Source: Magnetococcales bacterium (lineage in GTDB: Bacteria; Pseudomonadota; Magnetococcia; Magnetococcales; DC0425bin3). From it: 37,165 nucleotides of DNA. Positions 21,001-25,335 of the stretch are shown here, one piece after another. Numbering within the stretch: the first letter of the stretch is position 1; the number at the start of each line of letters is the position of its first letter. A program made the position numbers and the translations under genes. A model generated the notes under the pieces. It had not been told where the DNA came from, did no database searches, and was given only the letters and a program-made list of their open reading frames with translations. Location of the stretch: positions 1 through 37,165 of the forward strand of contig JADGCO010000039.1 in the NCBI GenBank assembly GCA_015228935.1, written 5' to 3'.

Positions 21001-21462
21001 CGCATCCCCTTTTTGCAACAGGCGTGATTCGCCATTGCGGTCACGGGCGAACACCCGACCGACAACCCGGTCCACCCGGCCAATGATGGGTGATTCCGCC
21101 TCGCCGCCTGGCCAGAAGAGCGGGCCGGCCACCATGAAGGGTGCCACGGGGTTGAGCAGCAGTGACTGCACCGTGTCGGGCGTGAGGGTTGCTTCATTGT
21201 CGATTTTGAGAAGAGGGGGGGTGGCGGTGAAGTAATCGTGGATGACGAACCGTTCGCCGGCGGGATTTTCAATGATCAGATTGGCACCGGAGCGGGAATA
21301 TTCACCTTCCAGCAGGAAGGAGGCATCCGGGAGGTAGACCTCATGGTTGGCGAGGGTTTCTCCGGCATGCGGCTCCCGGGTTGCCTGGGAAACCCGACTG
21401 ACATGGTTGTTGTCCGATGGTGGACGGAGAGTCTGTAGAACGTGTGAAATGCCCAGTGCCAT
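9070..21462 (-). CDS. giant repeat-rich surface/secreted protein (FecR, Ig-like, FG-GAP, RTX, EF-hand-like)
   Basis: A 4130-residue mosaic, roughly 400 kDa. In order (residues approximate): a FecR-type domain (145-285); a Lys/Glu-rich spacer (317-408); a linker with four GPDFG motifs (410, 430, 445, 474); cadherin/VCBS-like and He_PIG-like Ig modules (560-1180); eight 92-residue Ig-like repeats (1190-1930); seven FG-GAP repeats with GD-x-NGDG-x-x-D calcium loops (1935-2430); a short RTX nonapeptide block (GGLGNDTLTG); a beta-helix-like array of 191-residue repeats (2640-3410); a second RTX block (3650-3715); EF-hand-like loops (LDRNHDGLIND, QDQNQDGISG; 3815-3915); and a tail with two 33-residue repeats and a Cys cluster. 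Calcium sites plus the absence of a signal peptide suggest type I secretion and an adhesin-like role, but no transporter genes are nearby. ATG 21462 follows AGAGGT by 7 bases; GTG 21471 is less likely. Confidence 0.9.
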   Translation of the reverse strand: MALGISHVLQTLRPPSDNNHVSRVSQATREPHAGETLANHEVYLPDASFLLEGEYSRSGANLIIENPAGERFVIHDYFTATPPLLKIDNEATLTPDTVQSLLLNPVAPFMVAGPLFWPGGEAESPIIGRVDRVVGRVFARDRNGESRLLQKGDAVRLGDVLKTGHGSLLKLLLNDDTLFQLGEDGRGILTQYVYDPSTSTGKFAATVLQGIFRYVSGKLAHLSKSGQHSVIKTPVATIGIKGSALDGEVTPAGETTVVHTSGVLSIGDAQGQGAVTLTTPGTATAVSFTGGPPKPVFKAPDTFMAKLNSQLSTQTFEHKEQAEQKKIEEKVEQRKQEELKQDSGKEKTDKGGDKGEDAGKNKGEKQGEEKSEEKAKEETKKEEEKKNEEKHEEEKKGEEKKGEEEKKNSGPDFGESPATGNGDAKQGAGGPDFGTGDVEKTHTGGPDFGGSTPVGEPNKETTKPAADTNSPGNGPDFGLGNTSGIPGGLSDKSGPNNIPLPPDPLGQTGMGAAGLYGTASTSGLISALTPQLPGDPDATSTPITSPDATPPVMQAVTEKPNIPPQATNDTFEIPAKGSFTMTPAVLLANDQDPDGQITLQIQPDGFDFSALQGTVTQADDGTLTYQPDDHFDSLASGEQTTDSFTYTVIDSRGAAATAQVTLTIVGTNDAPILNGHDFTLAPQLEDATGLTGTQIGTMLSAAFQDADATGHLAGVAIIGNTDAPTKGNWQFSSDGGNTWAAIPATATDGPNAVAISADSLLRFVPVANYNGPAPDLLIRAMDDSYTGGWSTAQNQILVDTTQTGGSTPFSATTGKIGVTITPVNDPPTLHGTDVISSPGNDAPPLRAEGIADQNFLPGKPFSYSFAATAFDDVDLNDNLTFSATTMAGDPLPAWLTFNPESATFSGTPPLAIPLQPIAIRVTAKDTSQAAVSTTFTLNPLLQGTFLDGFVGGIHFQTATQSGTTDAAGHFYFRPGETVQLSLGNIVLGTAPGSAILTPLDIVPSADFAKITSILQLLQSLDGDNNPDNGILIPEAVGQAATKLAPLTPEQAIRIENLAFLMGPLSHKNPVSAEQAWSHFQDTLTKQGTQNGFAGFTLADDTIAGNAGPGTIVSGFNLSHPAGVKPEFKIVGGADADLFVLVDGQLQLGPEAKLDHANQPVLHVRVMVTDPTHAILPHIEDFTLQVTNPAAAPTGSVTIQGTPTQGETLTVTHTLADANGLGTILYQWLANGEKIAGATHDSLVLTEAETGKIITVTASYTDGLGTAESVLSNATSTIANANDAPGGAVIIDGTFTEGETLTASHTLTDADDLGTVRYQWQADGVDIAGATSNTLVLTEAEVGKVITVVAGYTDGHGTSESVESSASSAVTNANDAPGGTVTINGTVTEGETLTASHTLTDEDGLGTVSYQWQADDVDIAGATNSTLVLSETEVGKTITVVASYTDGHGTNESVESSATSATVNTNNAPSGNVTISGTILQGGTLTASNTLADRDGLGTISYQWQADGTNISGATGDTLTLTAGEVGKVITAVASYTDGHGTPESVTSSATSTVAATNSAPTGTVTISGTATQGNTLTATDTLADADGLGTIAWQWLADGTPIAGATGNTLVPSETEVGTMITVTASYTDGHGTAESVTSGSTSAVGNANDAPTGTVTISGTATQGNTLTAANTLADVDGLGTIAWQWQADGTNIAGATGNTLVLTEAEVGKTVTVTASYTDGHGTSESVTSSSTSVVGNTNDAPTGGVTISGTATQGNTLTAANTLTDTDGLGTIAWQWLADGTNISGATGNTLVLAEAEVGKIITVTASYTDGHGTSESVTSSSTGAVGNVNDAPTGSIAITGTAVGQALTVNTTALVDADGLGTLAYLWQRSTDGGTTWSSIGGATGSTYTPLQTDLNTRIRVQVAYTDGHGTAESLLTPSVTITPLSVVPLASLTGTQGFQLNSVAAGDESGVAVGHVGDLNGDGCHDIIVGARKADAGASDTGASYVIFGQSTGFAASIDLSALNGSQGFRVNGVAANDWSGSAVNGAGDVNGDGFDDLVIGAVGADPGGDGSGAAYVIFGKASGFAAQLDLSALDGSNGFRLDGVGTNNLSGGSVSAAGDVNGDGFADLIVGAIHATPDGSDTGASYVIFGKSSGFAASLNLSTLDGTNGFRLDGVAAADESGESVSSAGDVNGDGFADLIVGASGADSGGSNSGASHVIFGKSAGFTATLDLSSLNGTNGFCIDGGTANDYSGLSVSGAGDVNGDGFADLLIGAYAADSGGNLSGTSYVVFGQASGWTSQISLTSLNGTNGFRLNGAAPGDKSGWSVGSAGDFNGDGYADLVIGAPVADTNGTDSGAIYVVYGKSSGFAAQIDLSALDGHAGLRLDGAAPGHWSGWSVSGAGDVNGDGFDDIVAGAPWADANGTDAGTAHVFFGGNFTEAPATPQTLNGTAGANTLHGGLGNDTLTGTGGADVLIGGAGNDILAITDATFLKIDGGTGQDTLRLDGAGFTLNLATAGMAGKIANIEIIDLTGSGNNSLTLTSATLNQIMSGTTIRINGNAGDTVTFATASTLATGTTLTLSASTTFNNLTVNGVLEYNVADTLQNVTLAGSGTLVAQNALSLKGTGVVNPTLTIQSGASATLDGRTAAGALASQTFNANLNNAGTLILATDYAPWGATLTMATGKTLTNTGLITLAGNTNGTNTIVGALTNTGQIHVTTDDLTITNTNVQFDTQNGTLNIDAGLTLSVGHGTIYFGSGTTLAGSGTIDLTGTPSLNIGTGYTHLTSTVTLKFGGSVTVTGTGTFVNQGILYLRSTDDVFNVAFSNAAAASLFIDGTSAAGSTSSQTFNGNLDNAGTLTLTTDYAPWNATLTMGSGYTLTNTGLITLGGDTDGIKTIVGAVTNAGTILVTADDLNITNTNVQFDTQNGTLNVGTGLTLSVSHGTIYFGSGTTLAGTGTIDLTGTPSLNIGTGYTHQTNTATLKFGGIVTVTGTGTFANQGVLYLRSTDDIFNVAFSNAAAASLFIDGTLAAGSSSSQTFNGNLNNAGILTLTSDYAPWNATLTMGSGYTLANTGLITLGGDADGIKTIVGAVTNTGTIQVTVDDLNINNNGVQFDTQNGTINVNTGVALSVGNGTTRFGSGTAMTGTGTVDLTGTHTLNIGTGYTHQTNTATLKFGGIVTVTGTGTFTNQGVLYLRSTDDIFNVAFSNAAAASLFIDGSSAAGSASSQTFNGNLDNAGILTLTSDYAPWNATLTMGSGYTLANTGVITLSGDADGIKTIVGSITNTGTIQVTVDDLNITNTNAQFNTQGGTLSVSAGMTLAVSHGTIYFGSGTTLAGTGTIDLTGTPSLNIGTGYTHLTSTATLKFGGIVTVTGTGTFVNQGILYLRSTDDTFNVAFSNAVGASLFIDGTSAAGSASSQTFNGNLDNAGTLTLTTDYAPWNATLTMGSGYTLTNTGLITLGGDADGSKTITGTLDNSGMISVTVDDLTINGMLTSAGTIDIANTRTLGISGTGNDFTLQAAGILQGAGTLTVANTGGSELNGTIQPGTAGTAGLLTINHTGSTLAFGNTAFLNLDLGGTTVGTQYDKLAISGTVGLNGTLQINLINGFVPVAGNSFQVMSHTAASGSVDRISGLNIGSGLVLDPSFTSTGLTLTALAVTQQGDASANTLTGTSGQEVLLGGDGNDTLTANGTDLLFGENGDDLFILDNTTFDLIDGGAGTDTLLVNTLDVDLTTLPDYRLASIEVIDLQAGTGAHVLRFTAQDIIHLTASGTDLQIMGDGSDTLHIGTGWSYTANYTTIGGQNYHRYVQGSVSLLVDTDMATYLDPVVLDLKGDGIQLVDWGQGVKFDMGLTGQPQQTGWVGADDALLALDRNHDGLINDATEIFSERMFADAHSGMEALALLDSNHDQILDALDTLFADLLVWQDQNQDGISGTGELHSLADKGIVSLSLQTTGNGQWQGTNQILTDGHLTFSDGKTGHLAEVSFLYGGDANNPPLPGSQGDNILFHEPTDPLLMAGAPVANTLPGQGTGHPPTLNTGPDLKHAAVINPMAGTGTAPPPLSLEQVLPSATPSDPKLAAVINPVTGTGTAPQPLTLEQVLPSSTPLTLGNNTCNTCNTCPPCTAPGGQLNTLLVDPNNPFHVGII
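9151..9177 (-). repeat. 9-base triplicate coding for Asn-Thr-Cys repeats
   Basis: Three perfect tandem copies of a 9-base unit (plus strand GCATGTGTT) encode repeated Asn-Thr-Cys (NTCNTCNTCPPC) about 25-35 residues before the C-terminus of the giant protein, giving four cysteines within ten residues. Confidence 0.9.
9203..9400 (-). repeat. two 99-bp (33-residue) repeats in the giant protein tail
   Basis: Two tandem 99-base copies starting at 9203 and 9302 encode imperfect repeats of the type AAVINPxxGTGTAPxPLxLEQVLPS. They lie between the EF-hand-like loops and the Cys cluster. Their role is unknown; a proline-rich flexible spacer is plausible. Confidence 0.85.
11231..13523 (-). repeat. 191-residue repeat array, constant 573-bp DNA period
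   Basis: The same sequence landmark (coding for SQTFNGNLDNAGTL and variants) recurs at 11231, 11804, 12377, 12950 and 13523, giving four consecutive intervals of exactly 573 bases with no insertions or deletions. Related partial units extend on both sides. The units are rich in Thr, Gly, Asn and Leu with short repeated strands (GTGTFxNQGxLYLRSTDD, LITLGGDADG), as in right-handed beta-helix or filamentous-haemagglutinin-like passenger domains. Confidence 0.85.
15690..17886 (-). repeat. eight 92-residue Ig-like repeats, constant 276-bp DNA period
   Basis: The landmark coding for LGTIxxQW recurs at 15865, 16141, 16417, 16693, 16969, 17245, 17521 and 17797, seven intervals of exactly 276 bases. 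Each unit reads like TVTISGTATQGNTLTA...DGLGTIAWQW...GATGNTLVLTEAEVGK...ASYTDGHGTSESV and ends in an NDAP-type linker, a pattern known from bacterial Ig-like adhesin modules. The unit nearest the C-terminal side is the most divergent but keeps the same period. Confidence 0.88.
20235..20510 (-). repeat. Lys/Glu-rich low-complexity segment of the giant gene
   Basis: The coding strand is an A/G-rich run specifying about 90 residues dominated by Lys and Glu (EEKKGEEEKK, KKEEEKKNEEKHEEEKKG). It separates the FecR-like domain from the repeat modules and is likely an extended charged helix or spacer. Confidence 0.8.
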
Positions 21463-21575
21463 CCTTCTCACCTCTGCGCAAATTCAAAAACCCAAAGATT
21501 AGACTCTGAAACGTTCAAAAAGTTTTCCGGCAGACCGGTTTCTGGTGAAAAAAATGCAATAAGCGGGCGTTTTTT

Positions 21576-21938
21576 TTAGATGGTATTCTGATCGTTTTCT
21601 GAAAATACCTCATCCAGTGACTGGGCATCCAATACCCGGAGACTCCACTCTTCCAGTGATGACAAATCGGCCTTGGCAACTTTTTCTCTGACCCAGTCAG
21701 GCATGGTCCCGAAGCGGTGGAGCAACAGGCGCGTCAGCACCTTGGCCTCACCATCCCGCTCGCCATCCTGGTGTCCAACTTGATGTTCCTGCATCAGGCG
21801 ATGCTCGATTTTTGGCTGGGAAAAAAGTTTCTCGTCGGGTGTTGTGTTCAAGATGAAATCGAACCATTCCTGCCCGAGTTGCGAGAGGTATTGTGGCGTG
21901 ATTGTTTCCATTGCCGGGCTGATCAACGCGTCTTTCAT
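21576..21938 (-). CDS. small DUF4351-containing protein, copy A
   Basis: A 120-residue protein. The N-terminal half (TITPQYLSQLGQEWFDFILN, then TTPDEKLFSQPKIEHRLMQE) is followed by a DUF4351-like C-terminal module (VLTRLLLHRFGTMPDWVREK, then SLEEWSLRVLDAQSLDEVF). DUF4351 usually caps Rpn-family PD-(D/E)XK nuclease/putative transposase proteins of about 300 residues; here no nuclease domain precedes it, so this is either a stand-alone form or a truncated relic. ATG at 21938 lies 14 bases after the stop of copy B and lacks a clear ribosome binding site, so expression probably depends on coupling to copy B. Compared with copy B it carries a short extra hydrophilic segment (VGHQDGERD). Frame open to 21974. 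Confidence 0.6.
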   Translation of the reverse strand: MKDALISPAMETITPQYLSQLGQEWFDFILNTTPDEKLFSQPKIEHRLMQEHQVGHQDGERDGEAKVLTRLLLHRFGTMPDWVREKVAKADLSSLEEWSLRVLDAQSLDEVFSENDQNTI

Positions 21939-22266
21939 TTGCAATAGCGGCTCATTCCTTGTCTGCGAATACATCGTTTAGTGACTGAGCATCTATAAAT
22001 CGAAGACTCCAATTTTCCAGGGATGACGGTTCAGCTTCGGCGATTTTTTCTTGGACCCAGGCAGGTAGATTGCCAAAGCGACGATGCAAAAGGCGTATGA
22101 GTATTGCGGACTCGCCTTTTCGATGTTCCTGCATCAGGCGATGCTCGATTTTTGGCTGGGAAAAAAGTTTCTCGTCGGGTGTTGTGTTCAAGATGAAATC
22201 GAACCATTCCTGCCCGAGTTGCGAGAGGTATTGTGGCGTGATTGTTTCCATTGCCGGGCTGATCAA
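21782..22266. repeat. 145-bp identical direct repeat in the two DUF4351 genes
   Basis: Bases 21782-21926 and 22122-22266 are identical, at an offset of 340 bases. They encode the shared N-terminal halves of the two neighbouring genes. Identity continues weakly for about 18 bases beyond, into the start codons, whereas the C-terminal halves of the genes differ considerably. Confidence 0.92.
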
Positions 22267-22278
22267 TGAATCTTTCAT
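21952..22278 (-). CDS. small DUF4351-containing protein, copy B
   Basis: A 108-residue paralogue of the gene that follows it. Its first 56 or so residues are nearly identical to copy A (TITPQYLSQLGQEWFDFILN onwards), and its C-terminal DUF4351-like half is diverged (ILIRLLHRRFGNLPAWVQEK, SLENWSLRFIDAQSLNDVF). ATG at 22278 is preceded by GGAGG at a six-base spacing, an excellent ribosome binding site that copy A lacks. As for copy A, the nuclease portion typical of Rpn-family proteins is absent. It is divergent from the thiazole synthase gene across a 249-base region. Function unknown; a fragment of a former recombination-promoting nuclease gene is the main alternative to a genuine small protein. 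Confidence 0.65.
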   Translation of the reverse strand: MKDSLISPAMETITPQYLSQLGQEWFDFILNTTPDEKLFSQPKIEHRLMQEHRKGESAILIRLLHRRFGNLPAWVQEKIAEAEPSSLENWSLRFIDAQSLNDVFADKE

Positions 22279-22527
22279 TTGCAACCTCCATAAACCGAAG
22301 ATGATCCGACCAAATGCCACGGAGAGTCAGACATCACAACCGGCTCATCTTATCAAAAGCCCATACCGGTGTCATGCGTTCCATGCCTGCATGCCCACTC
22401 CAAATGCGATTGCCCTGAGCTTTTCCCTGGACAACAGGGCCAAAAAAATTTTCAATGGCTGTCAGAGTGGCAGGTCGTCATCAGGCCTGGGTCTACAGGA
22501 TCCGGGCAAAGGAGAGAGATTCCAGTC
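22279..22527. other. divergent intergenic region before thiSG
   Basis: This region must hold the promoters for the DUF4351 pair and for the thiazole synthase gene. I looked for a TPP riboswitch (conserved CUGAGA and the pairing partner segments) ahead of the thiamin gene and saw none. A weak palindrome, GCATGCCTGCATGC-like, lies near 22382-22396. An open frame extends thiSG upstream to 22369 but does not resemble ThiS. Confidence 0.5.
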
Positions 22528-23523
22528 ATGAATATCATACTCAACGGCGAAACCCGTGACTTTCCCCCCGGCAGCACCATTGCGGATCTGCTGAATACCC
22601 TGCAACTGGACAGTCGCCGGGTGGCTGTGGAAAAAAATTTGGAAGTGGTGAAAAAGGATCGGTTTGCCGAAGTGGCCCTTGCCGATGGCGACCGGCTGGA
22701 AGTGGTCCATTTCATTGGGGGCGGGGCACCCAAACCCAAAACCGTGGCCGCCGGCGACCCCCTGGAACTGGCCGGGCGGACCTACCACAGCCGCCTGTTG
22801 GTGGGTACCGGCAAATACAAGGATTTTGAGGAAACCGTGCGGGCCATCGAGGCCTCGGAAGCGGAGATTGTGACGGTGGCCGTTCGTCGGGTCAACATTA
22901 CCGATCCGAAAGCGCCCATGCTGACCGACTATCTGGATCCCAAAAAATATACCTACCTTCCCAATACCGCCGGTTGCTACACCGCCGATGATGCCGTGCG
23001 CACCCTGCGCCTGGCCCGGGAAGCCGGCGGCTGGGATCTTGTGAAGCTGGAAGTCCTTTCCGATCCCAAATTTCTCTGGCCCAACAATCCGGAAACCCTG
23101 CTTGCCGCGAAAACTCTCATTGACGAGGGGTTCAAGGTGATGGTGTACACCACGGATGATCCGTACATGTGTCAACGTTTTGAGGAAATGGGGTGCGTGG
23201 CCGTCATGCCTTTGGCAGCTCCCATCGGATCTGGATTGGGTGTCCGCAACCCCTGGACAATTCGCATGATTGTCGAACAGGCCCGGGTTCCGGTCCTGGT
23301 GGATGCCGGCGTTGGCACGGCCTCCGATGCGGCCATTGCCATGGAACTGGGTTGCGACGGGGTTCTGATGAACACGGCCATCGCCGAGGCCCAGGATCCC
23401 ATCCGCATGGCCAACGCCATGAAGCTTGCCATCCGGGCCGGACGTGATGCCTGGCTTGCCGGGCGCATGCCCAGACGAACCCACGCGGCGGCTTCTTCAC
23501 CCATCGATGGCACCTTTTTCTAG
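22528..23523 (+). CDS. thiSG: ThiS-ThiG fusion: sulfur carrier protein / thiazole synthase
   Basis: A 331-residue fusion. Residues 1-66 are ThiS, the ubiquitin-like sulfur carrier: [20 protein letters not shown], ending in [10 protein letters not shown], the glycines that are thiocarboxylated in free ThiS. Residues about 75-331 are ThiG, a TIM-barrel enzyme that joins the sulfur, deoxyxylulose 5-phosphate and an imine (dehydroglycine) to make the thiazole of thiamin. Lys173 in [10 protein letters not shown] matches the Schiff-base lysine, and [19 protein letters not shown] and GVLMNTAIA are conserved phosphate-site segments. The Gly-Gly is internal, so the carrier must be cleaved or handled unusually to be charged. 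ThiF, ThiH/ThiO and other thi genes are not nearby. ATG 22528 follows a GGAGAG stretch; upstream extension is not ThiS-like. Confidence 0.93.
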   Translation: MNIILNGETRDFPPGSTIADLLNTLQLDSRRVAVEKNLEVVKKDRFAEVALADGDRLEVVHFIGGGAPKPKTVAAGDPLELAGRTYHSRLLVGTGKYKDFEETVRAIEASEAEIVTVAVRRVNITDPKAPMLTDYLDPKKYTYLPNTAGCYTADDAVRTLRLAREAGGWDLVKLEVLSDPKFLWPNNPETLLAAKTLIDEGFKVMVYTTDDPYMCQRFEEMGCVAVMPLAAPIGSGLGVRNPWTIRMIVEQARVPVLVDAGVGTASDAAIAMELGCDGVLMNTAIAEAQDPIRMANAMKLAIRAGRDAWLAGRMPRRTHAAASSPIDGTFF

Positions 23524-23601
23524 GAAATAAACGTTTGAAAAACCGGCCAATCGTTTTTTTAAAAAAAACCCGTTTCTAAAATTCGCTAAACATGGTATCC
23601 C

Positions 23602-24174
23602 ATGCCCACGCTTGATCATGCCCCTGTATGGGAGTTTCGCTGGCCCGATCCGGTTGCCATCCAGGTGGCATCGGAACGTATTTTGCGGGAACTGCGAACC
23701 CGGGCGTCTGCAGATGGTACAGAGTTGACGAGCCTCAATCTGCGGTTGCCGGTCATGGTGCGCATGGAAAGCACAGCGGGGGCGGAAGAGTTGGCACGGG
23801 CTTTGCTTCTAACCCCGTGGGGTGTGGAGCGCATTTATTGGCATCCCCATGGTCAGGAACAATCCTCAATCATCGAATCGGCTTTTCCCCTGGAAGCCGA
23901 CACGGAAGGAAGGGTGGCAAAAGGACAGGGAGTTCTCCTCAGAGTGGCCGGAAGCCCACGCCCGGTTTTGATTGGCTGGGAACCTGAGACTGGCCATTAT
24001 TTTGTTGAAACCCTCCTGCATTCGGTGCAGGAATTTGATACAATCGAAGAGGCTTTCAACATGGCACAGGGTGTGCGTCCGTTGCGCAAACCCAAAATGC
24101 CGACCATCTCCGACCAGATGCAACGCCAAGTCAGTCGCCGGCAGCTTTTGGGTTTCTGGAGGGGGGGAAGTTGA
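23602..24174 (+). CDS. HybE/HupJ-like protein ([NiFe]-hydrogenase assembly chaperone family?)
   Basis: A 190-residue soluble protein. Features that recall the HybE/HupJ family are the central LLLTPWGVERIYWHP (family: LxVLxTPWxxNLxLLP), the later segment HYFVETLLHSVQEFDTIEEA (family: YxxCSLFSPxxEFxDxxxA), and a short basic end, SRRQLLGFWRGG, of the kind found at the C-terminus of such proteins. HybE-type chaperones bind hydrogenase subunits before Tat export. No hydrogenase structural or maturation gene is in the window, so if the assignment is right this gene is an orphan or serves another exported redox enzyme. It starts 78 bases after thiSG with no clear ribosome binding site. The assignment rests on short motifs; a different unknown family is possible. 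Confidence 0.5.
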   Translation: MPTLDHAPVWEFRWPDPVAIQVASERILRELRTRASADGTELTSLNLRLPVMVRMESTAGAEELARALLLTPWGVERIYWHPHGQEQSSIIESAFPLEADTEGRVAKGQGVLLRVAGSPRPVLIGWEPETGHYFVETLLHSVQEFDTIEEAFNMAQGVRPLRKPKMPTISDQMQRQVSRRQLLGFWRGGS

Positions 24175-24317
24175 TGAAATGACCCAAAAACTGCTCCCGT
24201 CATGAAATTTCATATTGATAATCATGCGGAATCGGTTATAAGGTGGGAAGATTTTTGCAAGTGGTCGCAGTTTCAATAAACAGTGCAGTCGGAAATATCC
24301 TATAGAGAGGGAAAAAC

Positions 24318-24722
24318 ATGATCAAATCCAAGTCCATTCCGGTCATGCTGATGGTCGCAGGTCTGATTGGTGGCATGACTCTTGGTGGTTGCGCCGGAAA
24401 ACAGCCGGAAACTCAAAGTGCAGACCTCCAAAAGGCAGAACAAGAACGCATCGCTGCTGAAAAGGCCCGCCAGGCCGCCAAGGACGAACTGGCCCGCGCC
24501 GAAGAAGCCCGTCGTGATGCCGAACGCGCTCGCCAGGAAGCTGCCGCCGCCGAAGAAAAAGCCCGTGCAGCAAGTGACAAAGCCAAAAAAGAACATGACA
24601 AGGGTCTGAGAAAAGGCGGTGCCAAAAAGACCCGCGCCATGAACAAAGCCTCCAAGCCGAAAGCTCACAAACCCAAAGCTGCCAAAGCCAAAGCCAAAGC
24701 TGCTCCGGCTGCTGCCAAGTAA
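24318..24722 (+). CDS. small coiled-coil lipoprotein with Lys/Ala-rich tail
   Basis: A 134-residue lipoprotein. A signal peptide ends in the lipobox LGGC with acceptor Cys25; Ala26 at +2 predicts outer-membrane sorting. Residues ~35-100 are an Ala/Glu/Arg-rich continuous coiled coil (EEARRDAERARQEAAAAEEK), as in Lpp-like proteins. The last ~35 residues are a Lys/Ala/Pro-rich basic tail (KPKAAKAKAKAAPAAAK) of histone H1-like composition that could bind peptidoglycan, DNA or polyanions; this is inference. ATG has GAGGG six bases upstream. Upstream, TTGATA (24215-24220) and TTATAA (24236-24241) could be a weak promoter. It is followed by a paralogue that lacks the basic tail. No family name is recognised. 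Confidence 0.85.
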   Translation: MIKSKSIPVMLMVAGLIGGMTLGGCAGKQPETQSADLQKAEQERIAAEKARQAAKDELARAEEARRDAERARQEAAAAEEKARAASDKAKKEHDKGLRKGGAKKTRAMNKASKPKAHKPKAAKAKAKAAPAAAK

Positions 24723-24794
24723 GAGTCATGGCTGAAAAAAAATGGGCAACGGGTGGATGGCTTTTGCCTGAAAACCATCAAAAGATTGCCATTT

Positions 24795-24832
24795 CGGGAT
24801 GATAAGGTCAGCTTCGTGACCTTATCATCCCG
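24795..24832 (+). terminator. 16-bp perfect hairpin between the two lipoprotein genes
   Basis: CGGGATGATAAGGTCA (24795-24810) pairs perfectly with TGACCTTATCATCCCG (24817-24832) around a six-base loop. It lies 73 bases after the first lipoprotein stop and about 120 bases before the second start. No strong T-run follows, so it may be a Rho-assisted terminator, an mRNA-stabilising stem-loop, or an attenuator that lowers expression of the second gene. Confidence 0.6.
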
Positions 24833-24950
24833 TTGCCAGAAATTTTCCCGCCCTTTTTATCGCGTTCGCACTCTCCCTGCCTCTCAATGACATGCATGCG
24901 CCGCCTTGCCTGCTGCATGTGGCGAAGTGTCCACCTTCAGAGGGATAATC

Positions 24951-25250
24951 ATGATCGTGTCCAGATCCGTTCCGGTCATTCTCATGGTTGCAGGAGCTAT
25001 TGGGAGCCTGGCTCTCGGTGGTTGCGCCAGCAAGAAACCGGATCCTCAAATCGAAATCAACAGAAAAGCCGAGCAGGAACGCCTGACGACCGAAAAAGCC
25101 CGCCGGGCTGCCAAGGATGAGCTGCTCCGTGCCGAAGATGCCCGCCGCGTCGCCAATCAAATGTTGCAGGAAGCCGCCGAGGCCGAAGAGAAGACCCGCC
25201 AGGAAAAAGAGAAGGCCAGACGCGCAAAAAAACTCCAGTATATCAAATAG
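24951..25250 (+). CDS. small coiled-coil lipoprotein, paralogue of the preceding gene
   Basis: A 99-residue lipoprotein with the same plan as its neighbour: signal peptide ending LALGGC with Cys25, then KAEQERLTTEKARRAAKDEL and an Ala/Glu/Lys/Arg-rich coiled coil to the end, with no Lys/Ala/Pro tail. The N-terminal halves of the two proteins align without gaps, so they arose by tandem duplication. ATG at 24951 has AGAGG seven bases upstream and is chosen over an earlier in-frame ATG at 24906, which would put non-signal sequence ahead of the signal peptide. It is separated from the first gene by a strong hairpin. The +2 residue is Ala, predicting the outer membrane. Function unknown; an Lpp-like structural tether is one possibility. 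Confidence 0.82.
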   Translation: MIVSRSVPVILMVAGAIGSLALGGCASKKPDPQIEINRKAEQERLTTEKARRAAKDELLRAEDARRVANQMLQEAAEAEEKTRQEKEKARRAKKLQYIK

Positions 25251-25335
25251 ATTCTTTTCGTCGGAGAATCGGCGCGGTTCGTTGTGACGTCAAACGCAGG
25301 CAGTGACCTGGAGCCTTTTTTTTTTATTGCAATGA

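Noticed and set aside
22279-22527. TPP riboswitch ahead of thiSG
   Set aside because: The conserved THI-box elements are not visible in this region.
22369-22527. N-terminal extension of the thiSG frame
   Set aside because: The 53 extra residues do not resemble ThiS, and the ATG at 22528 begins exactly where ThiS similarity begins, with a purine-rich ribosome binding site upstream.
23545-23580. A/T-rich palindromic stretch after thiSG as a terminator
   Set aside because: The T7/A8 symmetry has no GC stem, so it does not meet the usual terminator pattern.
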